Part shown: in pieces, positions 9,084 through 18,639 of the stretch
Layout of the letters: every line of letters starts with the position of its first letter
Position numbering within the stretch: position 1 is the first letter of the stretch
Assembly: GCA_013349405.1 (NCBI GenBank)
Contig: DUZS01000008.1
Coordinates: forward strand, 1-64,000
DNA: 64,000 nucleotides
Origin: Desulfuromonadales bacterium
Lineage (GTDB): Bacteria; Desulfobacterota; Desulfuromonadia; Geobacterales; Pseudopelobacteraceae
Direction of reading: 5' to 3'
Position numbers and translations under genes: made by a program
The notes under the pieces: generated by a model
Database searches by the model: none
Seen by the model: only the letters and a program-made list of their open reading frames with translations
What the model was told of the DNA's origin: nothing

Positions 9084-10469
9084 TCATTGATTGCCATTTG
9101 CAAGCCATTGACCTATTTCAATGTTTTTCAACAACGGATCAACAACCGCGACTATTCTGGCATAGCAGGTTCCATCCGGTTCTACGAGCGCCTGTTCACG
9201 CGGAGCGCGGAGTCGCTTGCCGCTTTCCTCAAACAATATCCGCACCAGTGGTGCATCCACATTCGACGGGTTCGGCCGGTACACAATCGCAACCTCGTTG
9301 GTATCAAGGCGCACGAGCGTTCCAACAGGATATGTGCCCATCATTTCCACAAAGCGCGCCACTACCGCTCCGTCCAGAATCGTGTTTGTCATTGTCTTCA
9401 TATGGTCCAACGCTTTCTTCGGATTGATCGGATGCTGATACACACGGAGTGTCGTCATGGCATCATAGGTATCGGCAACCGCGATAATATCCATCAACTG
9501 ATCAAACGGGAGCTTGTTTGCCCATTCAGGATATCCGGAGCGGTTGTAGTGCAGGTGGTGCCCGAGCACAATGGAAGACAGATGTGGTGCCAATCCCTCC
9601 ATTTCCTTGATTATTTTCGAGCCAAGCTCGGGATGCAGCTTCATTTCATCAAACTCGGTGCTGGAAAGTTTGCCCGGTTTATTCAGAATTGTCTTTGGCA
9701 CCATGGTCTTGCCTATATCGTGCAGCTGCCCCGCAATTCCCAGGTCCCTGAGCGCTCTGGAGTCCAGGCCGAGTACTGCTCCCAGTGACATCGCCAGAAC
9801 TCCGACATTGATACTGTGCGTAAAGGTATAGTTGTCGTAATCCCGTATCATTGCCAAGCCAAGAAGGGCCAACGGTTCCCGAGAGATGATCTCGACCATC
9901 TGGTCGACAACCTGCACGACCTGAGCGCTGCCCGGTATGCGACCCCGTTCAATTTCACGGCAGACTGTCCGGAGAGCAGTAACTGCCCGACCATACATTT
10001 CACGATGATCATCGCCGATCTCAAGTTCTTCACTTTCGGGATCAAAGTTTTCTGCGCCGTGACGAAGAATTGTCAGTCCGGTGATTTTGCTGTCCGCCAT
10101 TTGACGGGCAAGAGCTTCAAAGCGTGTCCCTTTGACGGAAAACAGCTTTACGAATGTTTCCATCTCTTCAAAGCGAAGGGATGAAGTTACGACAATCCGG
10201 CTTATTTCCTTTTCAACCATCCGGTTTGTCAGATCGGCAATTGCCGTTGAGGGATTACTGAAAATGTGGTCATCAAAAAAAATGAGACCATCGATTACTC
10301 CCCATGAAAGCTTCGTTTCAGCAATAAGCGCCGCTGACAGCAAGTTATATAGCTCCATGAGCGGCTGCCTGATCGCCGGATGCGCAGCCGGGTAAAAGGA
10401 AACTCCTTTAACGGCTCCGGAAAAGAGCGTGATCAGATGCAGTGCTTTTTCTTTATTAATGGCTCCCAT
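9084..10469 (-). CDS. HD-GYP domain protein, putative cyclic-dinucleotide phosphodiesterase
   Basis: The 461-residue protein has an N-terminal module of about 140 residues and a C-terminal HD-GYP domain that in characterised members hydrolyses c-di-GMP (some act on 3',3'-cGAMP). Visible metal and signature residues are HS near 218, HDIGK at 250-254, H279, HH at 304-305 and GYP at 312-314, so the active site looks intact. There is no receiver or membrane segment. The N-terminal module (KGVSFYPAAHP) matches the start of the upstream HEAT protein. The ATG at 10469 has AAGGAAGG four bases upstream and is preferred over the ATG at 10484. It overlaps the upstream gene by 14 bases, so the two are translationally coupled. 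Given the cGAMP-type riboswitch elsewhere in the window, either dinucleotide could be its substrate. Confidence 0.9.
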   Translation of the reverse strand: MGAINKEKALHLITLFSGAVKGVSFYPAAHPAIRQPLMELYNLLSAALIAETKLSWGVIDGLIFFDDHIFSNPSTAIADLTNRMVEKEISRIVVTSSLRFEEMETFVKLFSVKGTRFEALARQMADSKITGLTILRHGAENFDPESEELEIGDDHREMYGRAVTALRTVCREIERGRIPGSAQVVQVVDQMVEIISREPLALLGLAMIRDYDNYTFTHSINVGVLAMSLGAVLGLDSRALRDLGIAGQLHDIGKTMVPKTILNKPGKLSSTEFDEMKLHPELGSKIIKEMEGLAPHLSSIVLGHHLHYNRSGYPEWANKLPFDQLMDIIAVADTYDAMTTLRVYQHPINPKKALDHMKTMTNTILDGAVVARFVEMMGTYPVGTLVRLDTNEVAIVYRPNPSNVDAPLVRILFEESGKRLRAPREQALVEPDGTCYARIVAVVDPLLKNIEIGQWLANGNQ

Positions 10470-12066
10470 CAGACCTTCCTTCATTTTTTTCTATCATTCT
10501 GATTGATTCGGCGCATGCTGCACCAAGCTCTCCCCCGCTGGAACTGAGCTTTGTCAGGATCGGCACCGCCCTGATGTCTCCAAGTTTACCAAGGCATAGC
10601 GCAATGGCCGTTTTCAGCTGTCTGCCCCGGCTTACGGCCAGCAGGTTGCGTTCTACCATGTGCAGCACAAGCAGCGGCGTCACCTGTCGATCTCCGATTA
10701 AAGCAATGGCAGCCAGAGCATCGATTTTGAGAGAGAGCGTACGCAAAAAAATGTCGCTGGTGGTGACAATTTTCATCAGCTCATTTAATGATTTTTTACT
10801 TTTCAGGACACCAAGTGACGCGATGGCCTGGGAATACAGCTCCGTATCAGGACCCTGCAAAACGTTGAGTATGCCCGATTCGGCTTCATCGCCGCCAATC
10901 TGAGTCAGACTGCGGATCGCCTCTTTGCGTACGCGGATGTCAGTATGCTGCAGGCATTGCGTAACGGCGGGCAGTGCTTTCCTGCTTGCGATAGTTCCTA
11001 AAATTGCACAGATGTTTCGCGTCATGAACCAGCGGGAATCATGCACCGCATTGAGAAGAATCGGCACGGCAGCCTCGCCGAGCGAGCCGAGCACTGTTGT
11101 AAGCATTTTTCTGGTTTTTGCACTGTGAGAGCGGCCCAACAGGTCAATTGCAGCGGTAACGGCAGCGGCACCACCTGCCTTGAGAACCGCTTGCAGGGCA
11201 TTAAGCGAGAGACCGGATCCTTGTACTGCCTGTTCAAGGGCAACAGGGACAATATCACCGGTAATAACGATCTGTTCCAGCGCAAATTGAGCACATTCCT
11301 GTATCCCCTGACTGCGCTGCCTGTCGCTGATGTGGCCGGCGAGTAAATCGATCAGAAGAAACAGCGTATACGGTTCTTGACGCAGTTGGGGAATGGCGCA
11401 GCACGCAACCGCCTGACGGACTAAAAACAGATATATGTCGTCATCCGTACAGGCTGCAATTCGTCCAAGAAGGGCCTGAAGCTGCAGTTCCGGTGAGAGT
11501 TCCTCCGACAGCGGGGCGATATGCTCTTCAGCAGGCCAGGTCATTGCTTCGATTTCAGACTCGTCACCCCCCTCAGGAACAATCCCGGCCAGTTCTATTC
11601 TCTCACGTTTACCGCGAATAATCGCCAGGTCAAATTCATTGACCCAGATTGTACGTACGCCGCGTTCCTCCATGAGGCCGTCCATGCCGCCGGATTGGTG
11701 AATCTGCTCGGGAGAGAGGCTCAACAGCTTTACCAGTTCTTCGACATCTTCCTGAAACAGATCCTGAGAGAGTGTTATTTTTTTGACACGGCGCAGGAAC
11801 AGCTCGTAGGCCAGTCCCGTAGACATCCTGGTAGCACCTTTAAGAAGCTCCCCGTCAGGAAAGCTGAAACCGGTGCGACTGCACGAGAGAGAGAGTGTAT
11901 TCCCATCGAGAAGCGACAGCATCGCCGCATGAGCCCAGTTCAGGCTGCTGCGACGCGACGGGTGCCCCGGCGGATAGAACTTCCGCGCCAGCACCGCACG
12001 GTACAGGCTGCCAAGCGCATTATGAATATCCTGTATTTTGGGTGGACGATAGAAAGAGAAAGACAT
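10456..12066 (-). CDS. HEAT-repeat protein sharing an N-terminal module with the HD-GYP protein
   Basis: A 536-residue soluble protein. Residues about 15-170 contain LARKFYPPGHPS and a later stretch LFLRRVKKITLSQDLFQEDVEELV; both align by eye with KGVSFYPAAHP and EKEISRIVVTSSLRFEEMETFV in the downstream HD-GYP protein. From about residue 300 on there are HEAT repeats (TRKMLTTVLGSLGEAAVPILL, TDIRVRKEAIRSLTQIGGDEA). No enzyme motif was recognised. It is first in a two-gene operon with the HD-GYP gene. I infer that the two proteins may pair through the shared module, with the HEAT part as the docking surface. Its divergent neighbour is radA, with 109 bases between start codons. Confidence 0.8.
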   Translation of the reverse strand: MSFSFYRPPKIQDIHNALGSLYRAVLARKFYPPGHPSRRSSLNWAHAAMLSLLDGNTLSLSCSRTGFSFPDGELLKGATRMSTGLAYELFLRRVKKITLSQDLFQEDVEELVKLLSLSPEQIHQSGGMDGLMEERGVRTIWVNEFDLAIIRGKRERIELAGIVPEGGDESEIEAMTWPAEEHIAPLSEELSPELQLQALLGRIAACTDDDIYLFLVRQAVACCAIPQLRQEPYTLFLLIDLLAGHISDRQRSQGIQECAQFALEQIVITGDIVPVALEQAVQGSGLSLNALQAVLKAGGAAAVTAAIDLLGRSHSAKTRKMLTTVLGSLGEAAVPILLNAVHDSRWFMTRNICAILGTIASRKALPAVTQCLQHTDIRVRKEAIRSLTQIGGDEAESGILNVLQGPDTELYSQAIASLGVLKSKKSLNELMKIVTTSDIFLRTLSLKIDALAAIALIGDRQVTPLLVLHMVERNLLAVSRGRQLKTAIALCLGKLGDIRAVPILTKLSSSGGELGAACAESIRMIEKNEGRSDGSH

Positions 12067-12175
12067 TGCCGCTCCTTGTATTGTGGCCGCGAATTATGCC
12101 ATACTGCCGCACAAAAGTCTTTCCCAAAAAACATTGTTTACATATTGAATCGACTGAATTTTCACGAGGGGCGCT

Positions 12176-13528
12176 ATGAGACAGAAAACCATCTTCACCT
12201 GCCAGAAATGTGGCGGCCAATCCCCTAAATGGCTCGGCAAATGCCCTGACTGTGCTGCCTGGAACAGTATGGCGGAAGAGACCGTTATCAAGGCGTCACA
12301 CGGGCAGTACCCGACAGGAGGTGCACAGCCCATTCCGATTTGTGATGTCCCCCCCCAAGCGGAAACACGGAGGCCGACCGGCATCGGAGAGCTCGACCGG
12401 GTCCTCGGCGGCGGTATCGTGCCCGGTTCGCTCGTACTTATCGGTGGTGACCCCGGCATCGGGAAATCGACGCTGCTGCTGCAGGCGATGCACACCCTTG
12501 CGGAGGAAGCTGGTAAGGTGCTGTACGTCTCGGGAGAAGAGTCTGCTTCACAAACCCGGTTGCGCGGCGAGCGACTGGGCGCTTCAAGCAAGAACCTGCT
12601 GATTCTGGCGGAAAACTCCCTTGAAGCCATTCTCAATCAGGCGGCGGCTCTTAAACCGGCAGCTATGGTTGTTGACTCTATCCAGACCGTCTGGACGTCT
12701 GCCCTGGAATCGGCTCCCGGCAGTGTCAGCCAGGTGCGGGAATCAGCCGGCAAACTGATGCTGCTTGCCAAGGGGAGCGACATCCCGATATTCATTGTCG
12801 GCCACGTCACCAAAGACGGCTCGATTGCCGGTCCACGGGTTCTTGAGCATATGGTGGACACGGTGCTTTATTTTGAAGGTGACGGCAGCCACCCCTTCCG
12901 GATACTGCGGGCGGTCAAGAACCGCTTTGGCTCGACCAATGAGATCGGCGTTTTTGAAATGAAGCAGGAGGGGCTGTGCGGAGTCGCAAACCCTTCGGAA
13001 CTGTTCCTTTCCGAACGTCCGCTCGGCGTGTCAGGATCAGTCGTCACCACCTCGCTCGAGGGGAGCCGGCCGCTGCTGGTAGAGCTTCAGGCGCTGGTAA
13101 CACCATCTTCATACGGCGTACCGAGACGGACAACCATCGGAGTGGATCATAACCGCCTCGCCCTGCTGGTGGCCGTCCTGGAGAAAAAGGTCGGTTTGCA
13201 TATGACCGGACAGGACATCTTTTTAAATGCTGCCGGCGGTGCCCGACTGAATGAACCGGCAGCAGACCTGGCAATGATTATGGCCGTAGCCTCCAGCCAC
13301 CTCGACAAGGCCATCCCCCCCGATACGGTTGTGTTTGGTGAAGTCGGCCTGGCCGGAGAGGTGCGAGCGGTCACCCAGCCTGAATTGCGCATTGCCGAGG
13401 CGGAAAAGCTCGGCTTCAAGCGCTGCATTATTCCGGCAGGCAGCATGAAACGCCTGAAAAAGAGGGGCATCCGCCTTGAAGGCGTTGCAACGGTGCAAGA
13501 TGCGATGGATCTGATATTTGCTTCGTAA
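12176..13528 (+). CDS. radA: DNA repair protein RadA (Sms)
   Basis: The 450-residue length matches bacterial RadA, a RecA-like ATPase that promotes branch migration during recombinational repair. Seen in order: a zinc finger with C9, C12, C23 and C26; Walker A GDPGIGKS at 91-98; the RadA-specific KNRFG at 248-252; and a C-terminal Lon-protease-like domain from about residue 285 (ATPase and DNA-binding scaffold, not an active protease in this family). The start ATG is preceded by GAGGGG. It is transcribed divergently from the HEAT/HD-GYP operon and followed by the sahR promoter region. All key residues appear intact. Confidence 0.97.
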   Translation: MRQKTIFTCQKCGGQSPKWLGKCPDCAAWNSMAEETVIKASHGQYPTGGAQPIPICDVPPQAETRRPTGIGELDRVLGGGIVPGSLVLIGGDPGIGKSTLLLQAMHTLAEEAGKVLYVSGEESASQTRLRGERLGASSKNLLILAENSLEAILNQAAALKPAAMVVDSIQTVWTSALESAPGSVSQVRESAGKLMLLAKGSDIPIFIVGHVTKDGSIAGPRVLEHMVDTVLYFEGDGSHPFRILRAVKNRFGSTNEIGVFEMKQEGLCGVANPSELFLSERPLGVSGSVVTTSLEGSRPLLVELQALVTPSSYGVPRRTTIGVDHNRLALLVAVLEKKVGLHMTGQDIFLNAAGGARLNEPAADLAMIMAVASSHLDKAIPPDTVVFGEVGLAGEVRAVTQPELRIAEAEKLGFKRCIIPAGSMKRLKKRGIRLEGVATVQDAMDLIFAS

Positions 13529-13537
13529 ATTTTTCCT

Positions 13538-13607
13538 TTGACCCCGCCCCTTTTCTCTGTTATATCAAGATAGCTTGATATAAATAAATTGCCTACCTTG
13601 ATATAAT
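13538..13607 (+). promoter_or_regulatory. sahR promoter with SahR-type operator
   Basis: TTGACC (13538-13543) and TATATC (13561-13566) are 17 bases apart. A perfect inverted repeat TTATATCAAG-n4-CTTGATATAA (13560-13583) overlaps the -10 box, and a third half-site CTTGATATAAT (13597-13607) ends just before the start codon. The ATCAAG/CTTGAT core fits the operator described for SahR regulators of the SAM cycle in deltaproteobacteria. I infer autoregulation of the sahR-ahcY operon. Confidence 0.75.
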
Positions 13608-13608
13608 T

Positions 13609-14529
13609 ATGCTAAACACTTTCAAAGCATTGGCAGACCCCTGCCGCCTGCGCCTGACTGCGCTTCTTCTGGCCGGTGAATTCACCGTGCAGGAGCTGAC
13701 CGGAATCATGGCCATGGGGCAGTCACGCATCTCCCGGCACCTGAAAATCCTGACCGAAGCGGGGATACTTTCCGTCAAGCGTCAGGGGACGTGGAGCTAC
13801 TTTCGGGTTGGTGACGGGAACACTTTTTTTGCCGCCATCCGCACCACCTTTGAACGGGATATGGCAGCACTGCCTGATCGGCAGCGCGATTTGAACGCCG
13901 TTGCGGGGGTGTTGGAAGAGCGGCGCAGACGCAGCCGGGAATTCTTTGACCAGCACGCCCGTCAGTGGGATGACCTGGCCAGAACGCTCCTGCCGGTTCC
14001 CGAGTACCGCCAACGCCTGCTTGAACTGGTACCGCACGGCGGTACCGTGCTGGAGATCGGCGTCGGCACCGGCGGCCTGCTGGGAGAGCTGGCAGTACGG
14101 GCAGAAAAGGTGATTGGTGTTGATCATTCTCCGGCCATGCTGGAGGAGGCCGGTCGAACGGTGACGGACAACGGGCTTACCAACATAGAGTTGCGCCTGG
14201 GGGAGATGGCCCATCTGCCGCTCTCCGATGCTGCCGGTGGCTGTCTCGTGGCCAACATGGTACTGCATCATGCCGCGGATCCGGCCGCCGTTCTTGTGGA
14301 ATTCCGACGGGTGCTGGCTCCCGGCGGTACGCTGCTGCTGGCGGATCTTGCCCGTCATGAGCGTGAGTCGGCACGGGAACAGCTGGCCGATCAATGGCTC
14401 GGCTTTGAGGAGACGGAGCTGCAATCGTGGTTTGCTGCAGCAGGTTTTGCCACCGCACAGAGCGAGCGTATTGATGCGGGGAACGGGCAGGAGTCGGTAT
14501 TGATAGTACGAGCATCTATAACAGAATAG
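13609..14529 (+). CDS. sahR: SahR-like ArsR-family regulator fused to a SAM-dependent methyltransferase
   Basis: Residues 1-90 form an ArsR-type winged helix (LADPCRLRLTALLLAGEFTVQEL, then QSRISRHLKILTEAGIL as recognition helix). Residues about 110-306 form a class I methyltransferase fold with motif I VLEIGVGTGGLL at 147-158 and an acidic loop GVDHSPAML. Related fusions regulate methionine and SAM-cycle genes in deltaproteobacteria, where the C-terminal domain is thought to sense S-adenosylhomocysteine; that role is family knowledge, not visible here. The gene lies 24 bases before ahcY, whose enzyme consumes S-adenosylhomocysteine, and has an inverted-repeat operator in its own promoter. No strong Shine-Dalgarno precedes the ATG. 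The 306-residue length fits the fusion type. Confidence 0.82.
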   Translation: MLNTFKALADPCRLRLTALLLAGEFTVQELTGIMAMGQSRISRHLKILTEAGILSVKRQGTWSYFRVGDGNTFFAAIRTTFERDMAALPDRQRDLNAVAGVLEERRRRSREFFDQHARQWDDLARTLLPVPEYRQRLLELVPHGGTVLEIGVGTGGLLGELAVRAEKVIGVDHSPAMLEEAGRTVTDNGLTNIELRLGEMAHLPLSDAAGGCLVANMVLHHAADPAAVLVEFRRVLAPGGTLLLADLARHERESAREQLADQWLGFEETELQSWFAAAGFATAQSERIDAGNGQESVLIVRASITE

Positions 14530-14553
14530 CCACACCACAAAAGGAGAAACACC

Positions 14554-15948
14554 ATGTCACAGGATTACATCGTAGCAGATCTGAAACTGGCCGATTGGGG
14601 CCGCAAGGAAATCAGGATTGCTGAAACGGAAATGCCCGGCCTGATGGCCATTCGCGAAGAGTTCGCGGCAGCACAGCCGCTGAAGGGGGCCCGTATCACC
14701 GGTTCGCTCCATATGACCATCCAGACCGCGGTGCTGATTGAAACCCTGACCGCCCTCGGTGCCGAGGTTCGCTGGGCTTCCTGCAATATTTTTTCGACCC
14801 AGGACCATGCTGCGGCTGCTATTGCTGCAGTCGGAGTACCGGTTTTTGCCGTAAAGGGTGAGACACTGGAGCAGTACTGGGATTACACCCACCGCATCTT
14901 TGAATGGAGCGATGGCGGTTTTTCCAACATGATTCTCGACGACGGCGGCGACGCCACCCTGTTGCTGCATCTGGGTGCCAGAGCGGAAAAAGATCTCTCC
15001 GTGCTGACCAACCCCGGCTCGGAGGAAGAAACGATTCTGTATGCGGCGATTAAAGCCAAACTGGCCGGTGCACCGAACTGGTACTCCACCCGTCTGGCCG
15101 AGATCAAGGGCGTAACCGAAGAGACCACCACCGGTGTGCATCGTCTCTATCAGATGCATGAGCGGGGCGATCTGAGATTCCCGGCCATAAATGTCAATGA
15201 CTCCGTCACCAAGTCAAAATTCGATAACCTCTACGGCTGCCGCGAATCGCTCGTTGACGGTATCAAGCGCGCCACCGACGTCATGATTGCCGGCAAGGTC
15301 GCCCTGATCTGCGGCTATGGCGACGTCGGCAAAGGTTCTGCGCAGGCGATGCGCGCTCTCTCTGCCCAGGTATGGGTAACAGAGGTCGACCCGATCTGTG
15401 CCCTGCAGGCCGCCATGGAAGGCTACCGTGTCGTAACGATGGAGTACGCCGCCGACAAGGCTGATATTTTTGTCACCTGCACCGGCAACTACCACGTCAT
15501 TACTCACGATCATATGATCAGGATGAAGGATCAGGCCATTGTCTGCAACATCGGCCATTTCGACAACGAAATTGAAGTTGCCGCACTTGAAAAATATCAG
15601 TGGGAAGAGATCAAGCCACAGGTGGATCACATCATATTCCCTGACGGCAAACGCATCATCCTGCTCGCCAAAGGGCGCCTGGTCAACCTCGGCTGCGGCA
15701 CCGGACATCCCAGCTACGTGATGTCCTCTTCCTTCGCCAACCAGACCATCGCCCAGATCGAACTGTTCTGCAACCCGGACAAATATCCGGTCGGGGTCTA
15801 TGTTCTGCCCAAGCATCTCGATGAGAAGGTTGCCCGCCTGCAGCTTAAAAAACTGAATGCCCAGTTGAGTGTCCTGACAGATGAGCAGGCCGCCTACATC
15901 GGTGTGCCGAAGCAGGGGCCGTACAAGGCGGAGCAGTACCGGTATTAG
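14554..15948 (+). CDS. ahcY: Adenosylhomocysteinase
   Basis: A 464-residue cytosolic enzyme that splits S-adenosylhomocysteine reversibly into adenosine and homocysteine, so relieving product inhibition of methyltransferases. Substrate-site motifs such as [13 protein letters not shown] (78-90) are present. The NAD-binding [10 protein letters not shown] begins at 254. The C-terminus ends in PYKAEQYRY, the canonical tail whose Lys and Tyr contact NAD of the neighbouring subunit. AAAGGAG lies eight bases before the ATG. It is the second gene of the sahR-ahcY operon, so SahR control is likely. A cysteine-cluster protein follows after nine bases. Confidence 0.98.
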   Translation: MSQDYIVADLKLADWGRKEIRIAETEMPGLMAIREEFAAAQPLKGARITGSLHMTIQTAVLIETLTALGAEVRWASCNIFSTQDHAAAAIAAVGVPVFAVKGETLEQYWDYTHRIFEWSDGGFSNMILDDGGDATLLLHLGARAEKDLSVLTNPGSEEETILYAAIKAKLAGAPNWYSTRLAEIKGVTEETTTGVHRLYQMHERGDLRFPAINVNDSVTKSKFDNLYGCRESLVDGIKRATDVMIAGKVALICGYGDVGKGSAQAMRALSAQVWVTEVDPICALQAAMEGYRVVTMEYAADKADIFVTCTGNYHVITHDHMIRMKDQAIVCNIGHFDNEIEVAALEKYQWEEIKPQVDHIIFPDGKRIILLAKGRLVNLGCGTGHPSYVMSSSFANQTIAQIELFCNPDKYPVGVYVLPKHLDEKVARLQLKKLNAQLSVLTDEQAAYIGVPKQGPYKAEQYRY

Positions 15949-15957
15949 GGTGGATTT

Positions 15958-16248
15958 ATGGAATGCCGCGCAGGATGTGCCGCCTGTTGTATTGCGCCGT
16001 CAATATCCTCATCAATCCCCGGCATGGCTGATGGCAAGCCTGCCGGGGTGCGCTGCCTCCAGTTGACGGATGATAACCGCTGCCAGCTCTTTGACAATTA
16101 TGAACGTCCGCAGGTCTGCAGAAATCTCCAGCCGAGTGAGGAGATGTGCGGGGCGAACCGCGCTGAAGCAATGGAGCGCCTGGCCGACTGGGAGCAGTTG
16201 ACGCGACCGGAAATTACTTCTTCTGGTCCGCCTGGTTCAACGCCTTGA
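15958..16248 (+). CDS. YkgJ-family cysteine-cluster protein
   Basis: A short 96-residue protein with CRAGCAACC near the N-terminus and further cysteines at CLQLTDDNRCQLF, QVCRN and MCGANR. This spacing is typical of the YkgJ/UPF0153 family, thought to bind zinc or an iron-sulfur cluster; the function is unknown. It starts nine bases after ahcY, so it is probably the last gene of that operon. Its 3' end overlaps the convergent OmpH-like gene by 35 bases. Confidence 0.8.
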   Translation: MECRAGCAACCIAPSISSSIPGMADGKPAGVRCLQLTDDNRCQLFDNYERPQVCRNLQPSEEMCGANRAEAMERLADWEQLTRPEITSSGPPGSTP

Positions 16249-16819
16249 CCAGATCGTCGGTAACATCCTTCGTATCAGCAGAACTGCCGATGTAGAGCAG
16301 TTCTTTTTTAATCACAATGGCGGCAAAACCGTTGGCTTTGCCGTGAGCCACAGCGGCTTGCTCGATTGCTTCGTAGAGGGCCTTCGTCTCTTGCTCCTGC
16401 AGGAGATAAAATTCCTCTTCCGACGCCCGGGCAAATTTCTGGAGCTCCTCCATTTTTTTCTGGAATTCCTTTGCTTTGGCGTCACGCTGTGCCGGGGTCA
16501 TTGTTGCGATCTTGCCTTCAGTGGCGGTTTTAAACTTTTCGAACTGCTTTTTCTTCCCGTCGGCTTTCTCCTGAAGAGCATTTTTTTTCGCCGTCAAGAG
16601 AGCTTTGACCGCCCTGCCCCGCTCGGATTCAGAACCGATACGAATGATATCCACATAGCCGATACGGGGGCTTTGCGAAGTGCCAGCTGGCTTAACTGCT
16701 GTCTCGACCGGTGTAATACCAACAACCGGTGTTGCCTCAACCGGATTGTCGGCAGCAAACGCGAACGAAGGAAGGGCAATAAAGCAGGCAATTAGAATAG
16801 TTTTGCAATACGTAGACAT
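16214..16819 (-). CDS. OmpH/Skp-like periplasmic chaperone
   Basis: A 201-residue protein with a signal peptide cleaved after FAFAA (about residue 23), a low-complexity linker, then an OmpH domain. The core has RIGYVDIIRI followed by a long charged helical hairpin (KKNALQEKADGKKKQFEKF and QRDAKAKEFQKKMEELQKF) and a closing AIVIKKELLYIG strand. Skp family trimers hold unfolded outer-membrane proteins in such helical tentacles. It fits a cell with many beta-barrels, such as the conduit porin at 25.7 kb. It lies alone rather than next to bamA, so it may be a paralogue with narrower clients. Confidence 0.85.
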   Translation of the reverse strand: MSTYCKTILIACFIALPSFAFAADNPVEATPVVGITPVETAVKPAGTSQSPRIGYVDIIRIGSESERGRAVKALLTAKKNALQEKADGKKKQFEKFKTATEGKIATMTPAQRDAKAKEFQKKMEELQKFARASEEEFYLLQEQETKALYEAIEQAAVAHGKANGFAAIVIKKELLYIGSSADTKDVTDDLVKALNQADQKK

Positions 16820-16851
16820 GGCGTCTCTCTTTACTTTGGGATTTTGTGCTG

Positions 16852-18639
16852 CTAACTCAAGCGAGAAGTTTTAGTCCGCCGCGACGCTGTTGCAAAGACC
16901 CCCCATGTCAGCAGGAGCAGAGAAAAAACCGCAATCAGCGGGTGAGCAACTGTGAGAACGAGCGGCGTCAGAGCCAGTCGGGTGATGTAGCGAAGTACGG
17001 CATGCCGGGCAATAACATCAGCCACCGGCGGACTGGCGCGATAGTAAAACGCAACAAAAGCCCGTCCCGGAGCATTGGAAAGAAGGAACTCATCACGGAA
17101 ATTTCGCAGCAGCTGCACCTGCGGATGAAGATAACTGCCGTATGCAGCGGTGGCGATGAAGCAGCCGCCGCTACTGCTCCCGCTCACGACCGGATTTGGC
17201 GTTACGGGTGCGACTGAGCCGTCAGTACTGAAGCTGACGTTCGCACCTTCATTCGTGCCAGACGTGTTTGCAACCAGCAGGACCACCTCATCAGCACTGC
17301 TGAAAGAGTTATCGGTATAGGAACTGCCACCGGCGTTGGCTGTGATTTCGCTGATGGCCCCGGAGCTCTTTCTGAAAGCAGCCGTCTGGATACCGGCACT
17401 TTTGCTTACGGTAATTGTCAGGGTAGGCATACTGGCAGAGCGTGTAAAGGTGTAGTAGGCAAACGAGTAATGGGGAAGCGAGATTGACGGTTTCTGACTG
17501 CTGCTGTTATTCACCGGATATGCCGAGTAGGTTGTCACAGGTGAGTAGGGGTGTATTTTTGCGGTATCAGAAAGATGGGTTGACCACTCCCTCGTGTAGA
17601 CGCGCTTGGCAAAGCCGAAAAAGTCTGTCGCAAGAGTGCTGTTGTAGGTAGTGGAGAGCACGGAATCGAGCACCGGTGTTATTGAAATATCAAATCCGTT
17701 AGGGCTGGAAATGCCGGCCAGGGTTTCCCAGGCATTTCGAACCATTATTGAACCATGTTTTTCTGACAGATAACGATTAAAAATCCAGCGGCCGTAACCG
17801 CCCCCGGTAGAGATGCTTTCAGCAATATCCAGTGATAGTGTGCTTTGCGTAAACCAGGCGGGAATATAGTTGTAAAGTTGGTTTACGCTGTCATACAGTT
17901 CATCTTCCATCCACGTGGAGGTTGCTTCAGCGTACCAGACATCAAAATAATAATTATATCCGTACTGTATGGCGTGGTGGTATTCGTGAGCTGCCGTGAT
18001 TTGCAGGCTCTGGGTCGGGCTGTAGATGCCCGGTTTATAGATGAGGTCGGTAAAGTTGTTATCCAGCTCCATCCAACTCGTAAATGCATTGGGATGGCTT
18101 CCGGTTGAAGCAGACATACCACTATTCGTCACTCCGTAAAATCCTTGCGGGGCGAGGTCACGCAGATACACATCGTACGGTGCGTTACCGGACGTAGGAG
18201 CCAGGTGCCACTGCAGAGAAGTATATGAAGCAGCAACGTCATCAAAGGTTTGCGCGACTGTTTGCACCCAGGTGAACGATGGAACGGCATCAGCACCTGC
18301 TGTGGTGTAGTGGATTTTAAATTTGCCGGAAAGTGAGACCAATGTTTGTTCCGTACCACTCAGAACCGGCAGCGCCAGCTGTTTCGCCAGCACTTTCTGC
18401 GTAGACGGTTCCAGCAGATTCCAGTCACGGCGCAGACCATGTTTGAGCGGCATGCCGCAGTGTGCCGCTTCCAGGGCGACAGGAGCTGCAGACAAGACGG
18501 CTTTTTGAAGCTGCATATTCCCTGCCTCACCGAACTGCTGCAGGTAATACTCATCAAGCGTTCCGGCACGTACGGTCGCAGAGAGGTGCACCAGGGTAAT
18601 AATGCCGAGGGTCAGACGTACAAAGAAGCGGCTCATCAA
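16852..18639 (-). CDS. Secreted metalloprotease with CFI-box C-terminal anchor
   Basis: A 595-residue exported protein with a signal peptide (about 1-25). The zinc motif is HEYHH near residue 215, with a downstream [13 protein letters not shown] that could supply the third ligand, as in MXAN_6640-like putative metalloproteases. A middle beta-rich region follows. Near residue 490 a C-terminal tail begins with [11 protein letters not shown], then [24 protein letters not shown] and a hydrophobic segment [21 protein letters not shown]. That is the CFI-box C-terminal signal seen on delta-proteobacterial surface proteins, presumably for sorting or processing. It overlaps the upstream gene by four bases, so the two are coupled. 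The substrate is unknown. Confidence 0.8.
   Translation of the reverse strand: MMSRFFVRLTLGIITLVHLSATVRAGTLDEYYLQQFGEAGNMQLQKAVLSAAPVALEAAHCGMPLKHGLRRDWNLLEPSTQKVLAKQLALPVLSGTEQTLVSLSGKFKIHYTTAGADAVPSFTWVQTVAQTFDDVAASYTSLQWHLAPTSGNAPYDVYLRDLAPQGFYGVTNSGMSASTGSHPNAFTSWMELDNNFTDLIYKPGIYSPTQSLQITAAHEYHHAIQYGYNYYFDVWYAEATSTWMEDELYDSVNQLYNYIPAWFTQSTLSLDIAESISTGGGYGRWIFNRYLSEKHGSIMVRNAWETLAGISSPNGFDISITPVLDSVLSTTYNSTLATDFFGFAKRVYTREWSTHLSDTAKIHPYSPVTTYSAYPVNNSSSQKPSISLPHYSFAYYTFTRSASMPTLTITVSKSAGIQTAAFRKSSGAISEITANAGGSSYTDNSFSSADEVVLLVANTSGTNEGANVSFSTDGSVAPVTPNPVVSGSSSGGCFIATAAYGSYLHPQVQLLRNFRDEFLLSNAPGRAFVAFYYRASPPVADVIARHAVLRYITRLALTPLVLTVAHPLIAVFSLLLLTWGVFATASRRTKTSRLS

Noticed and set aside
11521-12228. 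A 235-codon plus-strand frame opposite the HEAT gene
   Set aside because: It lies fully antisense to a clear coupled operon gene and crosses into radA; composition is that of a shadow frame.
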